The notes beneath the pieces are model-generated. The model was not told where the DNA came from. It was given only the letters and a program-made list of their open reading frames with translations, and did not search any database. A DNA stretch of 16,362 nucleotides, taken from Smittium mucronatum. Taxonomy: Eukaryota > Kickxellomycota > Harpellomycetes > Harpellales > Legeriomycetaceae. Position 1 is the stretch's first letter; each line of letters starts with the position of its first letter. Position numbers and translations under genes: made by a program. Location of the stretch: NCBI GenBank assembly GCA_001953115.1, contig LSSL01002866.1:1-16362 (forward strand), given 5' to 3'. This document shows, in pieces, positions 1 through 9,968 of the stretch.

Positions 1-1639
1 TTCTTCTTTTTTTTTTTTTTTACAACATTTGACTTGTATTATTAGTGTTTATGTGAAAATATTTGTAATTCATTGACTATTTCGGTTAATTATACACTAA
101 GCAGACATCAAATCTTCAAGAAGTTCTAATAATTGAAAATTAAATCTTCAAAACCTCCTAATTTATTTATGAATATCCGAATTCCAATTAAAGCATACTA
201 AATTATCTAAAAATGTACTTTTTGATTTTACAAAGAGCTTAATTTCTCCCTAAAATTTTATTCTCACTTACTAATTTTTGAGAAACCAAAGTGTTTATAA
301 AATTGAATAGCAGTTTTTTAATTGTGAAAATTAATTAAAAGAAAAAAAAATAGTGTATAAATCCAAATATAAATATTTTTCTATTTTTTTAAAGTACAAA
401 TTTTCAAAGAAAAAATTAAATTCGATTTAGAAGAAAAGATAGAAAATGTAGTGGCAAGCTTTAAGTAAGTATTAAATATACCATCAATTTTTTCAATCCA
501 TGTAAATTCATTTATTTTTGAAAAATTTTAATTGAAATTTTAAATATAGTTTTATTTCTTTGGAAGATGTTTTATTCTAATATGATTTAAAGCCGATGAA
601 TCTGCTATAATTTGATTTAAAAGAATCAAATAATATCATTTTAATAAAATAAAGTCATATGGTAAATGTTCTATTCGGCTTCATTGAATAATAAAAAATT
701 GAAATAGACTAAAATTTTGATTTTTTCCCTACAAATTTATGCAAAAAAGAGTAAATTAATTCATTCAAAAACATATTTTCAGCAAGAGATTTTGCTAGTG
801 TAAACAAAAATCAAACAATTTATCCGCTTTTAATTGGATTATTTTAAACCAAAATCGACTTTAAAAATAAAAATCGTAATTTGTTTGTATCAATAAATAG
901 ATTTTTCTGTATAAATAAAATAAAATTGAATTAGTATGATATATTGGAAATAATTCCTATTTTCATCTATTTAAAATAGACCCATATTTATACAAATTAG
1001 AGAGCTAGAATATTTTTATAATGACTATTGTATAAACTATATATAGTATTAAAAGATATTCGCAGTAAAAACCCGAGAAAAATAAATTTATTTATTCCTA
1101 ATTCCCAAAAAGAGTATAGGATTATGAAAAAGAAACTTAGTAATTTATAAAAAATACAATGCTATTATTAACATATAAATAAAGTGAAAATAATGAACGT
1201 GCGTCAAGTTTAAATATGTATATACATAAAGCGATTTTCAGTCTTTATAAAATATTAAAAATATTATGTAAAATTAAAATAGCTTTAGAAGGCTGTAATG
1301 ATAATGTAAAAATAGAAAAAATATGCTCAGAAATAAGCAAATAAATCAAAAAAGTAAAAAAAGAAATCAAACTCTTTATATATATTTGAAAAATTATTCC
1401 TTAGTAATAAAAAACTCGGGGGGATCTGATTAGCCATACGCCGACGATTATTCTTCTGTTGTCAGTTTAAGCTGATTTTAAGCGAATCCAAAAAAAAAGT
1501 TGAAAGGGATTGAAGGTTCCAAAACAATAAATATTTATTTACCCTTCAACCCAATAAAAAAAATGCTTAACTGGATATTTTTTTTTGTTTCTGATTTTTT
1601 TACAGGAATTATTTTCTAAATTTATTTTCATAGTAAAGA
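1..1639. other. Gene-free A+T-rich DNA left of the integrase relic
   Basis: No gene is supported here. It opens with a T15 run (7-21). An open frame at 1186-1342 (plus) includes KIALEGCNDNVKIEKICSEI but is within chance length. A locally G+C-raised patch at 1418-1490 starts with G6 (1418-1423) and may be old coding DNA; its minus strand has an open frame with RRRMANQIPPSFLLLRNNF. Neither resembles a family I know. Confidence 0.5.
1499..1550. repeat. Inverted repeat with internal palindrome
   Basis: GTTGAAAGGG (1499-1508) pairs with CCCTTCAAC (1542-1550) with one bulged A. Inside it, AATAAATATTTATT (1526-1539) is a perfect 14-bp palindrome. A second copy of the left arm motif (TTGAAGG, 1511-1517) could pair with the same right arm. 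It lies about 90 bp upstream of the integrase-like relic. Confidence 0.6.
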
Positions 1640-2352
1640 ATGAAAACTGAATCGAATATGAGTAGATTCTGGAAATAATCGTGGCATAAATCTATGGACG
1701 TAGATTAAATTGGAATATTTAATTTTCGGTTTTCGATTTAGCTACTCTTATATCAAGTTATATAGAAAAAATTTACTGGAAAACTTTTTAAGAACATTTC
1801 TGAGAGCATTTATATAAAATCAATTATCAAATAACCGGTAGTAAAAAAATAAATTTTAAATACCATATTAGTTCGGAATTGATTTATAAAAAAGCTAAAT
1901 TAAAAAAAAAATTTTTTTTAAAAGGCAAAGATGTTTTCAAATGAAAAATGGGACATTTTCGTGAATTAGACTGATATATTCAATAGATTAAAGTAAATTA
2001 TTTAGTGTAAATGATAAGCTAATTAATTTTATAATATATTGCAACCATTTAATAATAACGGCACTGAAAGATTATATAGAATCTTAAAGGATAAATATGG
2101 TAAACGGAAAAGACTTAAATCGTGGATTTCACGAAAATATCACTAAAAATAATCAACTTCTGAAATATTTTATTGAAATACATACTAGAAAAGGAATTAT
2201 ACCGAATTTAAAACAAGTTCCAAAAAAAATATTCATTAATTTACATTGCTAAAGATTATGGTTAAAAAATCGACTTATCCAAAAAGCCACATGAGGATGA
2301 TAATTTCGAGTTAAATGCTAAGTTCTGTTATCGGATCAGTATTTTTTTTTGA
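1640..2352 (+). pseudogene. Decayed DDE integrase-like (rve fold) sequence
   Basis: Fragments on the plus strand resemble the core of a retroviral-type integrase, as carried by LTR retrotransposons and related elements. One frame holds three fragments in the expected order. First is SWHKSMDVD (D codons at 1697-1699 and 1703-1705), followed by LLLYQVI and KKFTGKLFKNISESIYIKSI. Next is FSNEKWDIFVN at 1934-1966, which could be the region after the second D. Last is LQPFNNNGTERLYRILKD, where NGTER (E at 2066-2068) matches the NG-xER-NR-LK signature around the catalytic E. The frame then shifts: an open frame at 2097-2252 ends YFIEIHTRKGIIPNLKQVPK, comparable to the C-terminal segment after the core. 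A third frame at 2284-2352 reads PHEDDNFELNAKFCYRIS. Stops are about as frequent as chance, so the case rests on motif order. The second D is not cleanly visible. IS30-type transposase is an alternative. Confidence 0.45.
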
Positions 2353-4983
2353 CTTGGATTCAATCAAAATTTTCTATAAGTAAGTATATTGATTTATTAT
2401 AAAATCAAAATCTAAATATGGAAGGATATTATCTGCACTTTTTTTAGTTTTTTGAAATTCAAAAAATGATCACACTTATAAAACTTCCTTATACCCAAGA
2501 AAAAGTCCAAAATAATATATATTTTGTTTATCTAGAGCATGAAAAATTCTGGGAGCCCCAAAAAAACCCCCTCCTCTTTTAAAAAATATTTTATTAATAT
2601 CTTTAAATTAAGTAAAATTCTCGACTTATTTACAATTTGGAAATTATTTAGGATTTTTTTTATTGAGTTAAATGCGGAAATATTTTATCTATAACACAAA
2701 TAAAAATCATGATACTGCTTTCTAGAAAACATTTTTATCATTAGGAACCAGTTCCGGGTATTATATTTTGATTATTATTTGAAATATTTGTAAACCCGAA
2801 GTATTATTTTAATTAGTTGATTTTAAGATGTTATTAATTGATAATATTAGGGATATATAAGATCCTTTGTCGCTGTTATAGAATGAATTTAATATTAATT
2901 TAAGCTTATAAATAAAGAAAATCTTATAAATGTAATAAAATTACGAAACTGACACATTTTATAATTATTTATTTAGTTTTCTCATTGTAAAATGAGGCTA
3001 TTGTGTATCAATTTGGTAATTTCGTAGTTTTAATCCATTAAATATTTAATCAAAACCACAAATTTTCATTTTAAACTATGCTCAAATTTATTTTACATGA
3101 TAGATTCTGAGATATAGGGGATGCAGTTTTATTAATTCGGGGACTTCAAAATAACATTACATTTTTAGCAAAAAAAATATTGCTTTTTCTATATATTTAC
3201 GCAACAAGTAGATTTAAATTTTAATATAAGTACCAAATTTTGTATTCTTATAAGATATATGTAATAATTTAAAGAGAGTGGTTAATTTGTGATATTTTTT
3301 TGAATTAAATTTAAAATTAAAAAAAAAGTCTATTTTCATATCACCCATTGATATTTTAATTTTATTTTCGGTTATTATTAGTCGAATATTATTTTAAATT
3401 AGTATATAGTAACTAATATGTAATTTAAAATAGACGATATTGGTATAAAAAGGTATATTTTGTTTTCTTTTAGTATAAAAGATAAAAAATCGGTTAGTTT
3501 CGTTTGATTTTAGTCGATAAAAAACCTTTAAACGGTTTTTTTTGTACTGAATTTTTTTTATTTGAATAAAAGTCGTTATTAATTATAATTCAGACTTTTC
3601 ACGTTATTAAATTGAATGAGAGAGATTTATGGGGTTTTTTTGAATTTATTTTGAGGTTTAAATGTTGGTATATTCACCATTTACATTCATTATTTACATT
3701 TACAATTTATTTAACCAAAATAAGGACCCCTTCCAAATAATAAATCTCAAAAAAAATATTTGAATTGTTTAATAATTTATAAAATTTAAACATTAAGCGC
3801 CATAACTATTTTTTTCTAAAAAATAACACATATATATTCAATATAGTGACTTTATCTCATTACAAACTATGAAAGTTATAATTCAATTATTTTACACAGT
3901 TTTTTTAATATAACAGTGAGTTTGAATCCATATTTAAATTTAATTTATTGTATTTAAAATCTTTTTTAGGCACAAAATTATATAATCTAAGTTAAAATAA
4001 ACCTAAAAAAAACTAGAAAAGAGCGATTAGCATATTTTATTGCAATTTATGTTGTAATTAAGTATTATTTAATGTTTAATAGTATAAATTTTTACGATTT
4101 AATATAATTTTAAATCAATTAGTATCTTTCTGTTGAATTTGTGATGTTAATAAATATGTTAAAACGGGGTTTTATTACCTTAACTCGCACACAATAATTA
4201 CAATAAAAAAAAATATTTCAATAATGGTGTCAAGAAATAAAATTGGATAGAAATAAAGATTAAAATTTTTTATAATAATATTATCGACGCTAAAAAGCTT
4301 AGAAATATTCACGAAGCTATATTTTAAATATAAAATATTAAAAATATAGTTCTTAGTAATACCCAAGCATAACGGGGGTATGATTAAAATGAAATTAATT
4401 AAAACTAAATTTAGAAATAATTTAAGCGCGGAGTTTTTTTTTATTTTTTTGTTTATTAAACATAGTTAAAAATTATTATAGATATTATTTCGATAAATCG
4501 AATCTAAAATAAAGCTATTTTTTTCTTTTTATTTAACATAATCATGATTTAATATTAATTCTAAAACTAAGATTATATTGCCGTTTGAGTATCTATTGGT
4601 ATAAAATTGAAAAAATATACATTGTCTATGATGCTTAGTATTTATTAAATTATACTTTTGGTACTTAAATCGTTCAAATTAAGATTTATCATCGTTTCTG
4701 CGAGGGTTTGAGCCACAAAAAATAAGGGTAACATCTTTTTAATTTTCATACCTACACATATTTTAAATATCAAATTGAGAAAATTTATGTCCTAATTCTT
4801 AAAATTTGAATTTAAATTAAGCACAGAAATATATAAATTCAAACTAAGTGAAAATAAATTCCTAAAATTTTTATTTAGAAAAAAATATGGTCTAACACGG
4901 AAAATGAAAGTTTATATTCTGAAAAAATTATAACCTGAAAAAAAAAAAGCTAAAATATAATTTTAATGTAAAAAATATTAATT
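2353..4983. other. Gene-free A+T-rich DNA between the integrase and Tc1 relics
   Basis: I see no gene. A short plus-strand open frame at 2442-2582 contains IKLPYTQEKVQNNIYFVYLE and EHEKFWEPQKNPLLF and ends in a C5 patch (2567-2571). It might be a tail of the decayed DNA to its left. A small inverted repeat, ATACCC/GGGTAT, is at 4359-4364 and 4376-4381. The 63-codon minus-strand ORF at 4175-4366 is Ile/Phe/Asn-rich low-complexity sequence and is not supported as a gene. Confidence 0.5.
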
Positions 4984-5868
4984 TTAAAAGCCCAAAATCA
5001 TGCCTTTCAATCCAATTTTTTGAAAATATTTATTCATCTGCCCAATAAACCTTTTTCATAGATCCGGAGTCATAATTGTCATAGATTCCAATATTATTGA
5101 TTCTACTATTCTCTTAGTCAATTCAGCCTATTTATATTGGTAATTTGTATAAAATTCGCCAATAAATTTTGTTTTTTCAATTTTTTTCCTTTTTTTCGAT
5201 TTAACAACACTAAAGGCGTATTCTATTTGGTTTAAAATTTGCGAATAATGAGCCGAATATAGAATTTATATTTCAAAATAAAGCTAAACAGCTCTGTTTA
5301 TCCTCTTGTGAAAAGTAATGTTATCTGATATTATAGCGATACAGGATTGATAAGTCCCAATTAGCAACGCCTCTAAAATTAGTTCATCAACCCATTCATT
5401 GCACTATCTAATTTTCAAGAATTTATTTTCGCTTTGAAGTTTAAAATTATTGAGGATGAAAGGTCTCCAATCATGTGCACATTCAATAACCTTAGTTTAA
5501 AAAGTTTAATAATAGTCTTTTAGTTCTTTTTTATCCCTAGCACTAGCTCTAATAAAAATATTATCATTACTTTCATCGATTAAAATAAGAAATTTTCTAT
5601 ATCTTGAATACGCGAGTAATTTTTTTACGTAGTTTTTGTGCTTTACTTATTTTTTTATTCATATGTGTTGTTTCAACTTGGATGGGCTTCTTAAGGGATA
5701 ATTTTAAATTAAAATACTTAATTATGAGCTTCTTGGAAACCCTCAAACCATAGCGCACATATATAGGCTTTTTAATTATTTTAGAGTATAAAGTATGTTC
5801 CTTTAAAGCAATTATATTGAGTACTCGAAATTAATTGCCTCTATTTTTTTAGATCCTAATAAATTAAC
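4984..5868 (-). pseudogene. Decayed Tc1/mariner-like (IS630 superfamily) DDE transposase
   Basis: This is a remnant of a cut-and-paste transposase, which would have bound its element's ends and catalysed excision and insertion. The catalytic part reads in one frame from about 5640 down to 4984, with about seven stops in 218 codons, far fewer than this base composition predicts. Motifs appear in family order: KFLILIDESNDNIFIRASAR (first D at 5575-5577), IAIISDNITFHKR (second D at 5323-5325, matching the family's DNA-s-fHK signature), and YSAHYSQILNQIE (E at 5221-5223, matching YSPDLNPIE). D and E are separated by 33 codons, close to DD34E. The N-terminal part is open in another frame, 5830-5597. 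It includes RYGLRVSKKLIIKYF, a plausible HTH, and LSLKKPIQVE. A frameshift therefore lies near 5600-5650, and a third frame at 5868-5825 (VNLLGSKKIEAINFEYSI) may be the extreme N-terminus. The true start is unclear. I saw no terminal inverted repeats by eye. Confidence 0.85.
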
Positions 5869-5878
5869 CCCCCCCCCC
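5868..5878. repeat. C11 homopolymer tract
   Basis: Eleven consecutive C residues stand in DNA where even three in a row are uncommon. They lie at the upstream edge of the minus-strand Tc1-like relic and are followed after AT5 by GGGG (5886-5889), so a small C4/G4 hairpin is possible. On the minus strand the tract is G11. Slippage expansion of a shorter GGG motif would explain both its length and part of the frame confusion at the transposase N-terminus. Confidence 0.9.
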
Positions 5879-7601
5879 ATTTTTTGGGGTGATTTCTATT
5901 TGAATATATCCAACCATATTCGGTTGATTGTGGGATATGGTTAAACCTTATTAGGTTACAGAAAAATTAATCATTTCTGAAAGATAGAATAATTGCAAAT
6001 ATAATGATGATTTATATTGTATTTCCCCCTTGTTTTTATATCATTTTAAGTCGAATTTTGCTCAAATTTATTGGCTTCAGTAATGTTTTCTAATGTGAAA
6101 TTTTTTCTTCAATAATTATTTAGTTGTGGTAATAGAGTTTTACACACTTTTTTTACTGAATATATACATATCCATAATTATAATATATACTAATTCGACA
6201 TACTCCATAATAATAGAAAAAATTGTTAAAAATTAGCCCTAAACACTAAAAATTAACCATCATATTTTGATAAGCACACTCTAAATATCTATAAATTTAC
6301 TATTTTTTGCCAATTTTTTTGCGATTAATGCTGTAAAAATTATATCTAAGCTCTATTTTATAAACAAACTAAAATTCTACAGGAGCTATTAACATAAATA
6401 ATTTATATTTAATTAAATTTTCTATCTTAGTATAACTTAAATATCATTGAAGAAATATTAATTCAGGTTAGCAATTTCAGAGAAATTAATTCATTATCTT
6501 TTACAAATAAGTCTAAATTAGAACATTATATAAGTTGATGTAGGGTTTTATACTATTTTTTTTTTATCAAAAAAGGAATAATCGTATATATACTTTTAAA
6601 ACCCAGAAAAAAAAAGTTAATATTCCTAATTTGAATATACTTTTTTCCAAATTTGGGTTTGTTTTTTTTGTAATAAACATTAATTTTATCCAAACTATTT
6701 TGAATTTTTTTGGATTTAAATGCATGAGTCCAATTAAAATTTACCTTTTTTTGTAATTTAGTTTAATTTCTTCGAATTAATTTTCATTATAACCAATTAT
6801 GAATATCTTTTACGAGTTTGGAAGTGAAAATTTGCACACTTAAATAATGTGTAATTATAGAAAGACAGTCTATAATTTTAAAATTAAAAAAAAATCGAAG
6901 TATTATATTAAAATAATTAAAAAAGTTTAATGATAAATAAAATATTTTTTAACCCGGTTTCAACACACATTGATTTTTATAGACTATAAAGAAAAAAAGC
7001 TAAAGCAAAACGAAATAATGAAACATTGAAAATATTTAAAAAATTAGTTGTATTTTGATAAAATAAAGATTTTTTTTGTTTGATTAACTTTTAACTATGC
7101 TATCCTATAATTATATACCGTCTTCGATACAAAAAAATATTCTATCATCATTATTAAATCTTTAAACTTTTTTTTGAAAAAAAAAATGTTAACTTAATTT
7201 GAAAGATGGTGTGCAATGGTTTTACGCATTTAATTTTTAAGTAATTAAGTAAGTCTAACCAAGGGGATTCAGAATTTATATCCTTTTTTTTACGGATATA
7301 TATTTTTTTGAATATTAAGTGAAACAGATTTCACATTCACTAAATTTTTCAAAGAAAACTTTATATATTCAAATTAACCAAAAAATTTGGTCTAAGTTTA
7401 TAAATTAAATAAAAATTAATTGAGAGATATCATATAAGAAAGATAAAAAAAACATTCAAATCCTATTTTTTAATTCAGTTTTTTTTTGACTTTTCAACTG
7501 ATGCATTTTAAGCATTAAGTATATATATTATTCATAAAATAATAATTAAATAAGTTACTAATGAGAATTTATATATTTTGATCAGTTTTTTATGTTTTAG
7601 A
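5879..7601. other. Gene-free DNA between the Tc1 and unknown relics
   Basis: No gene is supported. Just upstream of the transposase relic, AACCATAT (5912-5919) and ATATGGTT (5935-5942) form an inverted repeat. GGGTTTTA (6543-6550) and TAAAACCC (6597-6604) are also inverted copies beside the 6599-6660 hairpin. A minus-strand open frame of 58 codons at 7330-7154, without ATG, contains DINSESPWLDLLNYLKIKCV and KPLHTIFQIKL. It may be decayed coding DNA, but its length is within chance. Confidence 0.5.
6599..6660. repeat. Long imperfect hairpin (inverted repeat)
   Basis: The two arms pair over 21 bp in three blocks: AAACCCA (6599-6605) with TGGGTTT (6654-6660), AAAAAAGT (6610-6617) with ACTTTTTT (6639-6646), and ATATTC (6620-6625) with GAATAT (6633-6638). 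The loop is 7 nt, and internal loops of 4/7 and 2/0 nt separate the blocks. The size and shape resemble a small-RNA precursor or a short folded element, but low-complexity A and T runs supply much of the pairing. No coding trace overlaps it. Confidence 0.6.
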
Positions 7602-8991
7602 CTATTTTGGATACTCTGAAACATCTGATTCTGGTCCATAATTGGATTCTATACCAAAATTATTTATTCTTTGTTTGATTGCAAAAGTTGAATAAATCAA
7701 GCTTTTAATGAAATGATATTATCGAAAGGGCTTATTTATTCTTTTTTTAATTTCGAATCTGATTATTTTTACATTCTTTTTTCTTACCAAAACCAGATTT
7801 TTAACCTTTAATATATCAAAAAAGTGTATTTCATACAATATATTGCGTAAAAGGTTCATTTAATTTTTTTCAAACCTATAAAAATATCAGTGTTGGTTTC
7901 GATATTCTCCAGATCCCCACCAAATGTATCTCTGGTAATTAAAGATAATTTTTTAAATAAACCACCCCCCCTCCATTCTGACACTTTTTTCTAATATTTT
8001 TAAGCCATTTTCATAGCTGTTTGTGGGCATATTATTTGTACCCTGGAAGATATAAGAACAGGAATATATGAAGATTTGTAATCAGAAATTTGATTTATTT
8101 TCTGGAATCGCTTATTAGAATTTATTTTATCATTCCAACATAAACCATATATAACATTATTTACCACTCTCCAAAATTTTCATTTTGATTTATCTTTTAG
8201 TTTCCTAATTTCTCTTTAAGAAAGTAATTATATGTGTTTTCCATAATTTCGGAAACGGAAATATTTTTTATAGAACCCTCAACCACTTTAATTATGAAAT
8301 CCCATATCCGGTCAGACATATCAGTTATTTTGTGCTTCACAAAGAATACGTGGCTATTTAGGGATAGAAAAATATCCCACCTCTAAATTAAACTTTTGGT
8401 AGATTAATAATAAAATTTTACTATGTATTATCAGAGCTACATCTTTACCGTTTGTTAGAAAAATTTATTTAGAAATCTATGAAATATTAATAGGTCTCAG
8501 ATATTTTTTTACTATTGGATATCGGATACTATCTAATTTAAAATTAAACATTTTAAAAATTTAAAGAGTCCATTGTCTAAAATTCCACCCAATTTTATCA
8601 AACTTACAATAATGTCAAATTTAATTTAAAAAAACCAAAAAAAAAAAAAAAAGGTTCAAATTTATGCTTAATATCCCTTCTCGATTCTGCTTTGATAAGC
8701 TCTTTCTTGCAGAGTCTGTACACTTCATTAAATCCACTTTATGTAAATTCAGTAATGAAAAAAATAATCCAAGCTTCGAGATATCCCACTATAAGTATCT
8801 TTATTTTATATATCCGAATATTCGATAAATTCATCTTGGGATATTGAAGCCATAGCTCCATGAGTCTCATAGTGTTTATTATAATCTCTATATCTTTCAA
8901 TAATTGCAAATATTTTCTCATAAGAAATTTTATCTGCATTAATAACATAATAGTTTCTTATTACAAGAGTGTTAATACTTTTAATACTGAA
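7602..8991 (-). pseudogene. Broken protein gene of unrecognised family, possibly transposon-derived
   Basis: I do not recognise the family. About 1.4 kb of minus strand is covered by high-complexity open segments that hand over between frames, as in a real gene broken by indels. The segments are: 8991-8809 (61 codons, containing SYEKIFAIIERYRDYNKHYE and HGAMASISQDEFIEYSDI, then after one stop NKDTYSGISRSLDYFF); 8738-8604 (GFNEVYRLCKKELIKAESRR, then a run of Phe codons made by an A16 tract on the plus strand); 8382-8197 (61 codons, ITDMSDRIWDFIIKVVEGSI, same frame as the first); 8179-7856 (107 codons with two stops, FWRVVNNVIYGLCWNDKINS); and 7859-7602 (86 codons with one stop, from an ATG at 7859, ending in the acidic ESNYGPESDVSEYPK). 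G+C is locally raised. The two plus and minus ORFs at 8739-9057 are shadows. A total of ~460 residues would suit a transposase or a host gene. No catalytic motif or zinc ligand set is evident to me. Confidence 0.65.
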
Positions 8992-9113
8992 TTATATTTA
9001 TTTTTCAATTATTTCCATAATAATTATTTTATCGAAAATTCGATCTTAAATATATAAATCTATAAATCTTTACATTTTACACGTGTGATTATTTTTTTGC
9101 AAAAATAAATATG

Positions 9114-9148
9114 TTTACACCCAAAAAAATTTTTTTGGGAAGGGTAAA
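9114..9148. repeat. Hairpin with 20-bp perfect palindrome core
   Basis: The core at 9120-9139 is a perfect palindrome, CCC-A7-T7-GGG. Beyond it TTTAC (9114-9118) pairs with GTAAA (9144-9148) across a 1/5-nt internal loop. A further 9-bp inverted pair, ACATTTTAC (9072-9080) and GTAAAATGT (9144-9152), overlaps the right arm. It lies about 120 bp upstream of the 7602-8991 pseudogene, where a promoter or element end could be, but I cannot assign a role. Confidence 0.7.
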
Positions 9149-9946
9149 ATGTGGATATTATTCTAGGATATGCAAATTTAATATATTATTTGACTTTAAA
9201 AAATATTTGTATTGCATATTTTAAGTTGCAATTAAATACAAAATTTTGATTATTTTTGTTTTATTTAATTGTTAAAATAATCACCAAATCACTGAAATTT
9301 TATAAAATTTATTAGGTTTCAAAATTTTTAGAAGATTTTATAACGTTTTTTGCAACATATAACCAATAATATTTAAACAAGTAAATTCAAATAAAATCGA
9401 AAAGAAAGTCTAAAAAACTCAAAAAGAGTTTTTATTTAAAAATTTAAACTTGTATAAATGTATGCCCCATTATTTTGAAATAAAATGATATACTAATAAT
9501 TATCTGGCTTAATATAATATAATCCTCTATTATTAATAAATTGGTGTTATTATTATTTTTTAATATAAATATGATATTATTTAAAAAAAAAAATTAGTTC
9601 GCAGTTTATTATAATCATCACATCTAATTAATGCGTAAAACTCAATTAAATTTACCAAAAAAGAAAACGAATTTTGATTTAATGATTTGAAAAAAAGGCA
9701 TTATTGCTTAATCTAAGATTTACAGGGATACTGCTATACAAGCAAATAACGCTTCTAATTATCAGAAATTTATAAAATATTATATTAGAGCGAAAAATTC
9801 GATAAGGAAAAGACTCTTTTTTTGAAGTAAATAAAGTCAATTTGAAAGATTGACTGAAATAATTTAGAAATTACATAAAACATATCTCAAAAAATGTTTT
9901 GAAAATCACGATATATTTTGAATTTTTACCGAAAATGACAATAAAA

Positions 9947-9968
9947 ATTATAAATAAATTATAAATAA
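9947..9968. repeat. 11-bp tandem duplication
   Basis: ATTATAAATAA occurs twice in direct succession. It is a short exact duplication in noncoding A+T-rich DNA, consistent with replication slippage. Confidence 0.85.

Noticed and set aside
4175..4366. 63-codon minus-strand ORF
   Set aside because: Ile/Phe/Asn/Tyr-rich low-complexity translation in DNA of background composition; an open frame of this length is expected by chance in this base composition.
8653..8661. GGTTCAAAT resembling a Pol III B box
   Set aside because: No A box, acceptor or anticodon stem can be formed around it.
8739..8948. 69-codon minus-strand ORF beginning MLLMQIKFLMRK
   Set aside because: It is an alternate frame of the 7602-8991 relic; the neighbouring frame has far better residue complexity (YEKIFAIIERYRDY, HGAMASISQDEF).
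8860..9057. 65-codon plus-strand ORF
   Set aside because: Antisense to the first open segment of the 7602-8991 relic, and its own translation is low-complexity Ile/Asn/Phe.
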